Shown: positions 25,824-33,921, numbered from the stretch's first letter. The stretch: 36,624 nucleotides of DNA from Candidatus Nanohalarchaeota archaeon QJJ-7 (GCA_022865215.1 JALIDP010000005.1:1-36624); one strand, 5' to 3'. The notes: generated by a model not told the origin, from the sequence alone. A program made the numbers and translations.

Positions 25824-27734
25824 ATGGTGGATACCCCTTTCTCTGGTATGCCTATAAAGTGGCTTGAAGAGACAGGTGAGGAGAGAGTCGTTGGTAAAAA
25901 AGGTTCTAGCCTATCGAGAGCGAAGGAATCCGGTCTTGAGGTCCCCCGGGGTTTTGTTATCACTGCTCCTACATTCGAAGATTTTGTGCAAGAGAGAGAT
26001 CTGGAGGAGCGGATACAGAAGATCCTGGACCGCACGGACAGGAACGACCTTGAGAGCGTGAGGAGGGCAGAGAACCAGATAAGGTCACTCATAGAGGATG
26101 AAGAGGTCCCGGAGGAAGTGAGGGAGGAGATAGAGGAGGCTTACGAGAAGATCAACATGAGCGAGGAGGTGAGGAGCGCGGGCGAGGAAGCTGTCGATCT
26201 CGTCGGTGGTCAGAGGGAGACGGAGTTCGTTGCGGTACGGTCCTCTCCCACAGGTGCGAGGATTCCAGGGGCGCATCACTCGGAGCTCAACGTGAACGGG
26301 AAGGACGCGGTCATAGACGCTTTGAAGGACTGCTGGGCCTCACTATATTCTTCGGAAGCGCTTAGCATGGAGGAGGAGCTGGGAAGCATCCATTCCATGG
26401 CGGTCATAGTGCAGAGGATGGTGGAACCGGAGGTCTCGGGTTCCGCGTACAGCAGTGATCCTCTGGGAAGAGAGGAGACTCTCGTGGAGTCGGTCTGGGG
26501 TCTCGGGACAGGACTCTCTTCAGGTACGGTGACCCCTGACAGGTACCTGATAGACGAGCGGGGAGAGGTGCAGAGCAAGGAGATAGCCAACAAGGGCTGG
26601 AAGATAGTCAGGGATCCTACATCAGGCAAGAACCTGAAGCAGAGAGTTTCCGGTAACAAGAGGGATTCTGAAAGCCTGGAAGATAATCGCTACTCAGAAC
26701 TTGTCGAGACCGTGAGGAAAGCTGAGAACACTCTCGGGGGAGATGTCAAGGTCGACTTCGCCCTGGCCAGGAACGGTGTCCAGATCCTGGACGTGGAGAA
26801 GACTCAGGCTTCTGGCGGTGAAGGGCGGGAGAGGGAAGGTGTCGTACGGGGGATAGGAGCGTCTCCGGGAGAGGTCGAGGGAGAGGTGAACGTGATATAC
26901 AGCGATACCGACATCGAGAAGATAGAGGATGAAGAAGTGGTCGCCTCTGTGGAGGCTGCGGAACGGCTTATACCTATTTTACACAGGGTCTCAGGTATAG
27001 TTTCGGATGAGGGAGGGGTCTCATCCAACCTTTCAGTTCTCGCCCGGGAACTCGGAGTCCCTGCGATAGTCGGGACCAAGAACGCGACCGACATGCTGAC
27101 ACGGGGGGAGACCGTGACAATCAACGGTTACACAGGAACTGTTTTCGAAGGAGAGAAGGAGAGTGCGGAGGTGGAGGTCAGCCAGTCTTCAGTGGGAGAG
27201 GCTCCCCTGACCGCGACCCATGTTAAGGCACTGAATTCTGTTTCTCCAGATGCTGAAGGGGCTGTAATCCCTGATTATATCAACCCGAGGAAGGCGGAGC
27301 AGGTCGCGAGAGAATATAGGCCTGAACGGGTTTGGATCCGTACAGACCCGAGAGGTTTCGACCAGCCGAACCTTGGAGTTATAGGGAGGAGAGAGGACGA
27401 GGCGGACGGTGTCGTGCTGGAATCCTACGGGAACGTTATGAGGACGCCAGACCTGGTGACCAGCGGAGTCTCGTTCCTCGGGATCGATGTCGGCTCGCTG
27501 GAGGATGATGGTGGAAGGGAAGCGCTGATGAACGCTGTGGAGAAAGTAGGGGAAGAGGCAGAGGGTGCGGAAACCGCTGTACTAATGGATGAGACTGATC
27601 CCGGATGCGTGGAGAAGGCGGTCCAGAGCGGTATCGACACGGTCGCGGTCCCGGAACACGAGGTCTCCAGGGCAAGGAGGGCTGTGGCGAAGGCGGAGAG
27701 GAAGTTCATGCTGGACAGGCTGAGGGAGCTGTAA
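25824..27734 (+). CDS. PEP synthase/PPDK-like protein, atypical (phosphocarrier His replaced, shortened C-terminal domain)
   Basis: VPRGFVITAPTFEDFV, VAVRSSPTG, MAVIVQRMVEPEVSGSAYSSDP, WGLGTGLSSGTVTPDRYLI, VRGIGASPGEVEGEV, GIVSDEGGVSSNLSVLARELGVPAIVGTKNAT. Confidence 0.85.
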   Translation: MVDTPFSGMPIKWLEETGEERVVGKKGSSLSRAKESGLEVPRGFVITAPTFEDFVQERDLEERIQKILDRTDRNDLESVRRAENQIRSLIEDEEVPEEVREEIEEAYEKINMSEEVRSAGEEAVDLVGGQRETEFVAVRSSPTGARIPGAHHSELNVNGKDAVIDALKDCWASLYSSEALSMEEELGSIHSMAVIVQRMVEPEVSGSAYSSDPLGREETLVESVWGLGTGLSSGTVTPDRYLIDERGEVQSKEIANKGWKIVRDPTSGKNLKQRVSGNKRDSESLEDNRYSELVETVRKAENTLGGDVKVDFALARNGVQILDVEKTQASGGEGREREGVVRGIGASPGEVEGEVNVIYSDTDIEKIEDEEVVASVEAAERLIPILHRVSGIVSDEGGVSSNLSVLARELGVPAIVGTKNATDMLTRGETVTINGYTGTVFEGEKESAEVEVSQSSVGEAPLTATHVKALNSVSPDAEGAVIPDYINPRKAEQVAREYRPERVWIRTDPRGFDQPNLGVIGRREDEADGVVLESYGNVMRTPDLVTSGVSFLGIDVGSLEDDGGREALMNAVEKVGEEAEGAETAVLMDETDPGCVEKAVQSGIDTVAVPEHEVSRARRAVAKAERKFMLDRLREL

Positions 27735-27768
27735 CTCCTTTTTAAAGCTCTGAGAAAGTTTCTCACAT

Positions 27769-28719
27769 ATGGAACTCGAAGAGGCGCTGGATAAGGTGGA
27801 AAGAGAGGGCTACGAGAGTGTAGGGCTCCAGGGACCTGCCGGCCTGAAAGGAGAGATGCTGGAGATAGCAGAGGAACTGGAGGATAGGGGTGTGGAACCA
27901 CTACTGCTTGCAGAGGCCACGTTCGGCGGCTGCGACCTGGCGGACCACAAGGTGGAGGAGCTGGGAGGTGAGGCACTGGTACACCTCGGCCACTCACCGT
28001 TCTACCTCGGCAGCGGAGAAGTCAGTGGCGACAACATCGATGTTTTACACGTCCCGTACCGGCTGGACCGCGACTTTGTACCCGTACTTGAGGAGGAAGC
28101 GGACAGGATAGAGGAGGAGAAGCTCGGAGTCCTGACCACTGCGCAGCATACGGAGAACGTTGATGAAGTCATGGAATGGTTGAACGAGAACGGGTTTGAT
28201 GCGGTAAGAGGGGGAAAAGGTTCCCGTGTCAGGAACGAGGGACAGGTGCTCGGATGTGATGCGGGCGCCGCACTTTCTATAAAGGACGAGGTGGATGCGT
28301 TCCTCTATGTTGGATCTGGAAAGTTCCACCCTGAACAGATAGCCAGGCACGGGAAGACCTACGTGCTCGACCCGGTACAGAATAATCTAGAAGAGTTAGA
28401 AGCGCTCTCTCAGGACGAGTATCTCCAGCAGCAGTACGCAAGAGTTCTGAAGCACAAGGATACGGAGAACTGGGGCGTGATAGCGACGATAAAAGAGCAG
28501 CAGCCCGGGACCGTTGTTGATTACGTTAAGGACAAGCTGGAGGAGCACGGAAAGAACGTGCACGTGTTCGTGGGCGACAGGATAATGGAGAGCGACTTCA
28601 AAGGTTTCGATATAGATATCTTCGTCAATACCGCCTGTCCTAGGATGGTGGATGACTTCGAGGATTTCACGTTAGTGAATCCTGAAGCACTGAACGTTCT
28701 GGACGAGGTCCGGGATTGA
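27769..28719 (+). CDS. dph2: Diphthamide biosynthesis enzyme Dph2
   Basis: GLQGPAGLKGEMLEIAEEL, GGCDLAD, GQVLGCDAG, NTACPRMVDDF; the three cluster-ligand Cys motifs are present. Confidence 0.94.
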   Translation: MELEEALDKVEREGYESVGLQGPAGLKGEMLEIAEELEDRGVEPLLLAEATFGGCDLADHKVEELGGEALVHLGHSPFYLGSGEVSGDNIDVLHVPYRLDRDFVPVLEEEADRIEEEKLGVLTTAQHTENVDEVMEWLNENGFDAVRGGKGSRVRNEGQVLGCDAGAALSIKDEVDAFLYVGSGKFHPEQIARHGKTYVLDPVQNNLEELEALSQDEYLQQQYARVLKHKDTENWGVIATIKEQQPGTVVDYVKDKLEEHGKNVHVFVGDRIMESDFKGFDIDIFVNTACPRMVDDFEDFTLVNPEALNVLDEVRD

Positions 28720-29055
28720 CTATTCCTCTCCCAGGATCTCATCGATCTCGTCGGACGCTTCCCCCCTCGTCATCTCTTCCAGCTCTTCCTCTTCGTAACC
28801 TCGATCCCTGAGGATGTCTCTCTGCTTGTCGCTGACCGACTTGGAACGCCATTCTTCGCGGTCCTCCTCCTCATCTGGCTGTGGAAAGCCTCGCCTCTGC
28901 TCGCCTATCTGTTCAGTCCTGCGGTCCCTCCCTATCTCTGCAAGAACCGCTTCTGTCAGTTCGGCAGCCTCCTCAGAATCCATACCCTCCTGTCTCAACT
29001 CTGTATAGACGTGTTTCGCGGTCTCAGTCCACCTTTCAACGTCTTTATCGGCCAT
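28720..29055 (-). CDS. Uncharacterised protein with C-terminal SDKQRDILRDRGYEEEELEEMTRGEASDEID helical motif
   Basis: 111-aa ORF. The C-terminal motif resembles a short domain seen appended to diverse proteins. Confidence 0.6.
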   Translation of the reverse strand: MADKDVERWTETAKHVYTELRQEGMDSEEAAELTEAVLAEIGRDRRTEQIGEQRRGFPQPDEEEDREEWRSKSVSDKQRDILRDRGYEEEELEEMTRGEASDEIDEILGEE

Positions 29056-29105
29056 GCACCAGTTTTCCTCTCAAAGCTTAAATCAGCGTGGCCCTACACA
29101 AGGTT

Positions 29106-29735
29106 ATGGACAAGACACGGCTCCAGATGCTGCTCTCGCGCCTGAAACCCCTGGAGGACCCGGATGCAGAACTGGAACAGTACCGCACCTCTCCTGATAT
29201 CGCTGCAGATGTTCTCAACCGGATGGAGCTGGAAGGAGCATTGGAAGGAAGAGCTGTGGACCTGGGATGCGGGAACGGCGTATTCGCCATCGGTGCAGGT
29301 CTTTTGGGTGGAGAAGCATTAGGTATCGACTCGGACATGGAAGCGGTGGAGACGGCGAGGGAGAACCTGGAGAGGGTTGAGGAGGAAACAGGAGAGAATC
29401 TGGATGTGGAGTTCAAAGAAAAGGATGTTAAGGACCTGGAGATGGATGCAGAAAGCGCTGTCACAAACCCTCCTTTCGGGGTTCAGAAGCGGGACATGAA
29501 CCGGGTCTTTCTCCGTGCAGCGTTCGAGACCGCTCCCCTTGTCTATGCAATCCTCCACAGATCGGAGATTAACCCACGGGAGACACAGGAGTTCCTGCAG
29601 AACTTTGCATCGGACAACGGTTTCGAAGCGGACGTTGTCGCCACGTACGATTTCCCGCTCCCGAGGACCCAGGAGTTCCACGAGAAGGAGAAGAAGTATA
29701 TAAAAGTGGACCTGTACCGCTTCTTACAGGTGTAA
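29106..29735 (+). CDS. METTL5-like N6-adenine rRNA methyltransferase
   Basis: AVDLGCGNGVFAIGAGLLGGEALGIDSD, VTNPPFGVQKRDMNRVFLRAAFETAPLVYAILH (NPPF motif). ATG 29106 is preferred over GTG 29088. Confidence 0.88.
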   Translation: MDKTRLQMLLSRLKPLEDPDAELEQYRTSPDIAADVLNRMELEGALEGRAVDLGCGNGVFAIGAGLLGGEALGIDSDMEAVETARENLERVEEETGENLDVEFKEKDVKDLEMDAESAVTNPPFGVQKRDMNRVFLRAAFETAPLVYAILHRSEINPRETQEFLQNFASDNGFEADVVATYDFPLPRTQEFHEKEKKYIKVDLYRFLQV

Positions 29736-29738
29736 GAA

Positions 29739-29987
29739 TTGGAACTAGATGTGCGTGAACAGGACGGTAAATTGATTGTGGCGCCTTCGGAACGGAACCA
29801 CACTATGATGACTCTCCTGAAGCAGCCTGTCTGGGATGCGGGTGGGAAGGCCGGTTACAACCAGGGGCATCCATACGAGGGTAGCGGTGGAGAACTCGTT
29901 ATCGAAGCCGAAGACCCTGAAGAGGTTCTCGAGGAGGCTGTAGAAACGGTACGGGATGAGCTGGAAGAGTTCAAGGACGCTTTCTGA
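29739..29987 (+). CDS. rpoL: DNA-directed RNA polymerase subunit L (Rpo11), divergent
   Basis: MELDVREQDGKLIVAPSERNHTMMTLLKQPVWDAGGKAGYNQGHPYEGSGGELVIEAEDPEEVLEEAVETVRDELEEF; HT..(N/T)LL and PHP-like/GYN.HP motifs, TTG start. Confidence 0.75.
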   Translation: MELDVREQDGKLIVAPSERNHTMMTLLKQPVWDAGGKAGYNQGHPYEGSGGELVIEAEDPEEVLEEAVETVRDELEEFKDAF

Positions 29988-30293
29988 TCATACCTTCTCG
30001 ACTTCTTCCTTCCCGATCAGGTACCTCACGGTCAGGTATACGAGGAACGCTATTATCAGGAAGTCAAGTAACGCACCTATGATGTGGCCGATCCCGAACT
30101 CAGCCTGGTAAAGCGTCACGGTGGCTTCTCTCCAGCTCTCTCCGGGAAGGATCACTCCTATGATAGGCATCAGTACGTTTTCCACGAACGCATTCACCAG
30201 GTCCTTCGCCGCTGTACCGATAACGATCGCTATGGCCAGCCCGATAACGCTGTACTCCTTCAGGAACCGGATGAAGTCCTCGGATACCTCCAT
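29988..30293 (-). CDS. mscL: Large-conductance mechanosensitive channel MscL
   Basis: LAIAIVIGTAAKDLVNAFVENVLMPIIGVILPG...FLIIAFLVYLTVRYL. Confidence 0.9.
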   Translation of the reverse strand: MEVSEDFIRFLKEYSVIGLAIAIVIGTAAKDLVNAFVENVLMPIIGVILPGESWREATVTLYQAEFGIGHIIGALLDFLIIAFLVYLTVRYLIGKEEVEKV

Positions 30294-30345
30294 AAAAAGG
30301 TTTTTTCACCCCCGATTATTAATGTTATCGCGAACAGTTTCTTCC

Positions 30346-30927
30346 ATGAGAGCTGTGAAGGACGAGGTCAGGCTTCTAGGGGTTGATGATGCCCCGTTCG
30401 AGTTCGAGGACGAGACTACAGAACTGGTCGGGACTGTCTTCCGTGGAGGCGACTATATCGAAGGAGTTCTCGTGGAAGAGGTCGAGGTGGACGGGTTCGA
30501 CGTGACCGAGAAACTGTTGAAGATGGTGAACGAGAGCAGGCATAAAGATCAGATCCAGGCGGTCCTGCTTGATGGTGTAACTTTCGCGGGTTTCAACGTT
30601 GTCGACCTTGAAAAGGTCGCGGAGGAGGGGGAAGTGGGTGCGATAGCGGTGAGCCGGAACGAACCGGACAGGGAGAGGATGGACAGAGGCCTGGATAACG
30701 TGGAAAAAAAGCAGGAGAGGAAGGAGATGATAGATAAAGCTGGGGAGGCGAAGCGGCACGAACAGGATGAAGGCCCGGTGTTCTTCCAGCATTCAGGTAT
30801 CTCGGAGGAGAAGACACGAGAAGTTCTGGAGCTGGCGAACGTCCGCGGAGTCCTTCCGGAACCGGTGCGCGTATCGCATCTCATAGCCGCAGGTCTAAAA
30901 AGCGGCGAATCAAAGGGAAGTGCATAG
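30346..30927 (+). CDS. DUF99 (endonuclease dU-like) family protein
   Basis: KDEVRLLGVDDAPF...VGTVFRGGDYIEGVLVEEVEVDG...IQAVLLDGVTFAGFNVVDL. The start at MRAVKDE replaces the longer track start. Confidence 0.88.
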   Translation: MRAVKDEVRLLGVDDAPFEFEDETTELVGTVFRGGDYIEGVLVEEVEVDGFDVTEKLLKMVNESRHKDQIQAVLLDGVTFAGFNVVDLEKVAEEGEVGAIAVSRNEPDRERMDRGLDNVEKKQERKEMIDKAGEAKRHEQDEGPVFFQHSGISEEKTREVLELANVRGVLPEPVRVSHLIAAGLKSGESKGSA

Positions 30928-30929
30928 AT

Positions 30930-31376
30930 ATGGGGTTGAAGAACGATGTCGCTTTCGTTGCTGTAGCACTACTCCTGGCCTACGGGATCTACCAGACTGT
31001 AGGTCTAGCTCTGGGGACGCAGGTGCCCGTGGTGGCAGTCACTTCGGGTTCCATGGAACCGAACCTTCACCGCGGAGACATGATAGTTGTCGAGGGAGAA
31101 CCATGGGAGGAGATAGAGGTCGGTGAGATAATAGTTTTCGAATCAGGAGACATGCCGGTACCGGTTATCCACCGGGTTATAGAGAAGAACGAGACAGCTC
31201 TCCAGACTCAAGGGGACGCACTGAATACCCAGCACGAGTTCGAGAAGCACATAACCGAGGACCAGGTGATGGGGACAGCCCTTTTCTCGATCCCGATGAT
31301 AGGCCACGTGAAACTGGTGCCGACCTGTTTCTACCTCCAGATCCAGCGGAATAATGTCCCTCCCACGATCTGCTGA
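30930..31376 (+). CDS. Archaeal signal peptidase I (S26B type)
   Basis: VVAVTSGSMEPNLHRGDMIVVEG with catalytic Ser, VIHRVIE with His, N-terminal TM. Confidence 0.9.
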   Translation: MGLKNDVAFVAVALLLAYGIYQTVGLALGTQVPVVAVTSGSMEPNLHRGDMIVVEGEPWEEIEVGEIIVFESGDMPVPVIHRVIEKNETALQTQGDALNTQHEFEKHITEDQVMGTALFSIPMIGHVKLVPTCFYLQIQRNNVPPTIC

Positions 31377-31415
31377 AAAATCTACTTTTAAGCCTTCAGT
31401 GCCGTTTCCCACCAC

Positions 31416-32162
31416 ATGAAGCTGCTAGGCCGGTTCGAGACGGTGGAAAGCTATCCCGCCATATATGACCCTGAGGCGGACGCAGCAGTGGTTTCGGACC
31501 TGCATCTCGGTCTCGAATCGCTGATGGCTGAAGGCGGGGTATTCATGCCGAAGTTCCAGCTGAAGGAGATGAAGGAGGATCTTGAGGAGCTGCTGGAACA
31601 GACCGGTGCGGAGAAGCTTATCGTCCTGGGAGACGTGAAGCACGAGTTCTCCGAAACCTCGAAAGGAGAAAAGGAGGAGGTTCAGGAACTGCTCGACTTT
31701 CTCTCCGACAGGGTAGAGGAAGTACTGTTGGTCAAAGGAAACCACGACAACTATCTTATATACGCTGTAGAAGATTACGATCACGTGGAACTGGAGGACA
31801 GATTCGTGCTGGAGGACGCGCTCTACATCCACGGACATGAACTGGTCGAGGACCTGGAGACCTTCGATGCCTCTTACGTAGTTATCGGACACGAGCATCC
31901 TGCACTAGCGCTGAAAGACGAGGTCGGTGTAAAGGAGAAGCTCCCCGCATTCCTCTACGGTGAGATGGATGACGGGAGGGAATTACTGGTGCTTCCTGCG
32001 TTCTCCAAACTGGCAGATGGTTCCCAGGTCAACCAGGTGAGTGAGGAGGAGCTGATGTCACCGTTCCTGAAGCAGAAGATAGATATAGGCGAGATGGAGG
32101 CAGTAGGTGTTGACAGGGAAGCAGGACTCTTCGAGTTTCCCTCGCTCCGTAAACTGCGGTAG
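31416..32162 (+). CDS. Calcineurin-like metallophosphoesterase
   Basis: VVSDLHLGLE, VLGDVKHEF, VKGNHDNY, YIHGHE, VIGHEHPAL. Confidence 0.9.
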   Translation: MKLLGRFETVESYPAIYDPEADAAVVSDLHLGLESLMAEGGVFMPKFQLKEMKEDLEELLEQTGAEKLIVLGDVKHEFSETSKGEKEEVQELLDFLSDRVEEVLLVKGNHDNYLIYAVEDYDHVELEDRFVLEDALYIHGHELVEDLETFDASYVVIGHEHPALALKDEVGVKEKLPAFLYGEMDDGRELLVLPAFSKLADGSQVNQVSEEELMSPFLKQKIDIGEMEAVGVDREAGLFEFPSLRKLR

Positions 32163-32171
32163 CAGTTTACG
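32148..32171. repeat. Perfect hairpin, 10-bp stem: CGTAAACTGC-GGTA-GCAGTTTACG
   Basis: Read directly; spans the metallophosphoesterase stop codon. Confidence 0.9.
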
Positions 32172-32187
32172 TCGATCGAGTTAAATC

Positions 32188-32237
32188 GCATCTTTCTCGG
32201 AGAAAGATGCTCGAACATCGTTCCGGAGGAACGATGT
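32188..32237. repeat. Twin perfect hairpins: GCATCTTTCT-CGG-AGAAAGATGC, TCGA, ACATCGTTCC-GGA-GGAACGATGT
   Basis: Two 23-nt perfect 10-bp stems with 3-nt loops separated by 4 nt, in a convergent intergenic region. Confidence 0.92.
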
Positions 32238-32269
32238 GATCTCCGGTTTATCGAGCTCCGTAAACTGCG

Positions 32270-32662
32270 CTAGTGCAGGATGTTACCCTCTTCGTCAGGA
32301 TCGTAGATATCGGCTTCGTTCTCCTCCCTCTCCTCTTCCTCCATCTCTTTCAGTTTCTCCTCCTTCGCCTCTTCTTTCAATTCCTTGAACCTCTTGCTGG
32401 CCATGTCCTCTTCTGATCCATCGGAAGATTTCTCTTCTTCTCGAGGTTGCCTTACCGGTGAAGGTTCCGGTTCAGGGGAAGCCTCCTTCCTCTCCGGAGA
32501 ACCTGTTTCGGCGGGAGAACTTTGATCTTCCACCTTCTCCTCCCCCGGCTGTATGTCCAGTCCTTTAAGTCCTGAATCTTCGGAACTTTCCTTTCTTTCA
32601 GGACTCTCGTCACTCTCCAGCTTGGACTTGATCTTGTCCGCGGGGTCCTCCTCGAATTCCAT
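32270..32662 (-). CDS. Uncharacterised, highly charged low-complexity protein
   Basis: MEFEEDPADKIKSKLESDESPERKESSEDSG... Start at 32662 supported by TTTAAATA centred about 25 nt upstream. Confidence 0.65.
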   Translation of the reverse strand: MEFEEDPADKIKSKLESDESPERKESSEDSGLKGLDIQPGEEKVEDQSSPAETGSPERKEASPEPEPSPVRQPREEEKSSDGSEEDMASKRFKELKEEAKEEKLKEMEEEEREENEADIYDPDEEGNILH

Positions 32663-32685
32663 ATGAAAAGGATATGACTGCTTAT

Positions 32686-33339
32686 TTAAAACAGTCCCGG
32701 GAGTAACGCCATTAACCCGGGAGATGAACCTGCTTTGAGCCCGTAATAGGCCACGAATCCCAGGAAGCTTTCGTAAGTCAGGAACCCTAGGAACGAGTAG
32801 ATAGCGAAGGTCCGGATGTTCAACCGGGCGATCCCTGCCGGTACTGCTGCCCATCCACCTATCCACGGGACTATCCTGAGGAAGTACATACTGAGCCTAC
32901 CGTGTTCAACCACGATCCAATCCAGAAACCTCCACTTCTTTGAGTTCCTGTCAGAGATTAAACGTTCGCCTGCAAGCCTCGATATCAAGTAGATGACAAA
33001 GTTGAACGCTGTTATCGTGGCCGCACCTATGATCGCTATGATTAGAACATCCAGGGGAGAATCAGCAACCTCCAGGACATAAAGAGGGGTAACTGTCTCG
33101 GCCGGGACAATTAGGAAGAGAAGGAGCCCTTTGATGGAAGAGGCTCCGATATAGGCCCAGATCCCGTAGGTGGCTATAGCTGTCTCGAGGGCGGAATAGG
33201 CAGTGCCCGCGATACCGCTCACAGGGCTGTTCTCCAGCATCTGGAAGAGGTCTATAACAGCTCTTCCCTGAAGGTATCCCAGGGGTGAACCTACTGACAG
33301 ACCTATCATCAATGCCTGGACCTTCTGGAGTATGGACAT
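32686..33339 (-). CDS. DedA/VTT-domain (SNARE-associated) membrane protein
   Basis: Several TM helices; FLDWIVVEHGRLSMYFLRIVPWIGGWAAVPAGIARLNIRTFAIYSFLGFLTYESFLGFVAYYG is the VTT signature region. Confidence 0.78.
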   Translation of the reverse strand: MSILQKVQALMIGLSVGSPLGYLQGRAVIDLFQMLENSPVSGIAGTAYSALETAIATYGIWAYIGASSIKGLLLFLIVPAETVTPLYVLEVADSPLDVLIIAIIGAATITAFNFVIYLISRLAGERLISDRNSKKWRFLDWIVVEHGRLSMYFLRIVPWIGGWAAVPAGIARLNIRTFAIYSFLGFLTYESFLGFVAYYGLKAGSSPGLMALLPGLF

Positions 33340-33458
33340 CAGGTAGGGGTTCCCCTTCCTGTAATAAATAACCGCGCCCTTTACCCCTTATAGGCCGGTA
33401 TTCCGGGAGTCGAAACCCTTAAATAGTTGTCAGGCGCAGCCATTTCCAGTGGTAAGAT

Positions 33459-33803
33459 ATGGTTGATGTACCGGACGAGGTTGACAAGGAAGATCTGGCA
33501 TTCCCGCATTCGCGGATAGTAAACATGGTCAGGGACGAGACTAAAGATGGACAGTATGTAAGGAAGTCGGTCTATCATGGACTGAATCTTCTTTTGGGTA
33601 ACATCGCAGAGGATATAATCGACAAGCTCGTGCAGACAGATGCTGCGTACATCGAAAAACACGATCTCGACCGCGCCTCGCGGAAGTACGAGAACATCGA
33701 GGAAGTGATGGAGGAGAAGGAGAGGATCATCAAGCATCTCCGCGCGTTGGAGGAGGACGTGAACAAGCTCTCAAGGGACATCGAACGTGCCGGGATGGAC
33801 TAA
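33459..33803 (+). CDS. Histone-fold protein with C-terminal coiled-coil extension
   Basis: LAFPHSRIVNMVRDETKDGQYVRKSVYHGLNLLLGNIAEDIIDKLVQTDAAYIEKHDLDRASRKY aligns by eye to archaeal histone helices 1-3; followed by EEVMEEKERIIKHLRALEEDVNKLSRDIERAGMD. Confidence 0.72.
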   Translation: MVDVPDEVDKEDLAFPHSRIVNMVRDETKDGQYVRKSVYHGLNLLLGNIAEDIIDKLVQTDAAYIEKHDLDRASRKYENIEEVMEEKERIIKHLRALEEDVNKLSRDIERAGMD

Positions 33804-33806
33804 ACG

Positions 33807-33828
33807 CATCCGAGCGTCAGCGAGGATG
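33807..33828. repeat. Imperfect hairpin CATCCGAGC-GTCA-GCGAGGATG
   Basis: 9-bp stem with two mismatches and a 4-nt loop. Confidence 0.65.
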
Positions 33829-33856
33829 GAACCGCGATGAACTTCAAGTGGAAGTC

Positions 33857-33906
33857 ACCTGCTTCCATCGGAAGCAGGTTCAAACAGCGTTCCAGGGGAA
33901 CAATGT
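33857..33906. repeat. Twin hairpins: ACCTGCTTCC-ATC-GGAAGCAGGT, TCAA, ACAGCGTTCC-AGG-GGAACAATGT
   Basis: First stem is perfect (10 bp), second has two mismatches; same 23/4/23-nt geometry as 32188-32237. Confidence 0.88.
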
Positions 33907-33921
33907 GGGGCGCCTCTTAAG

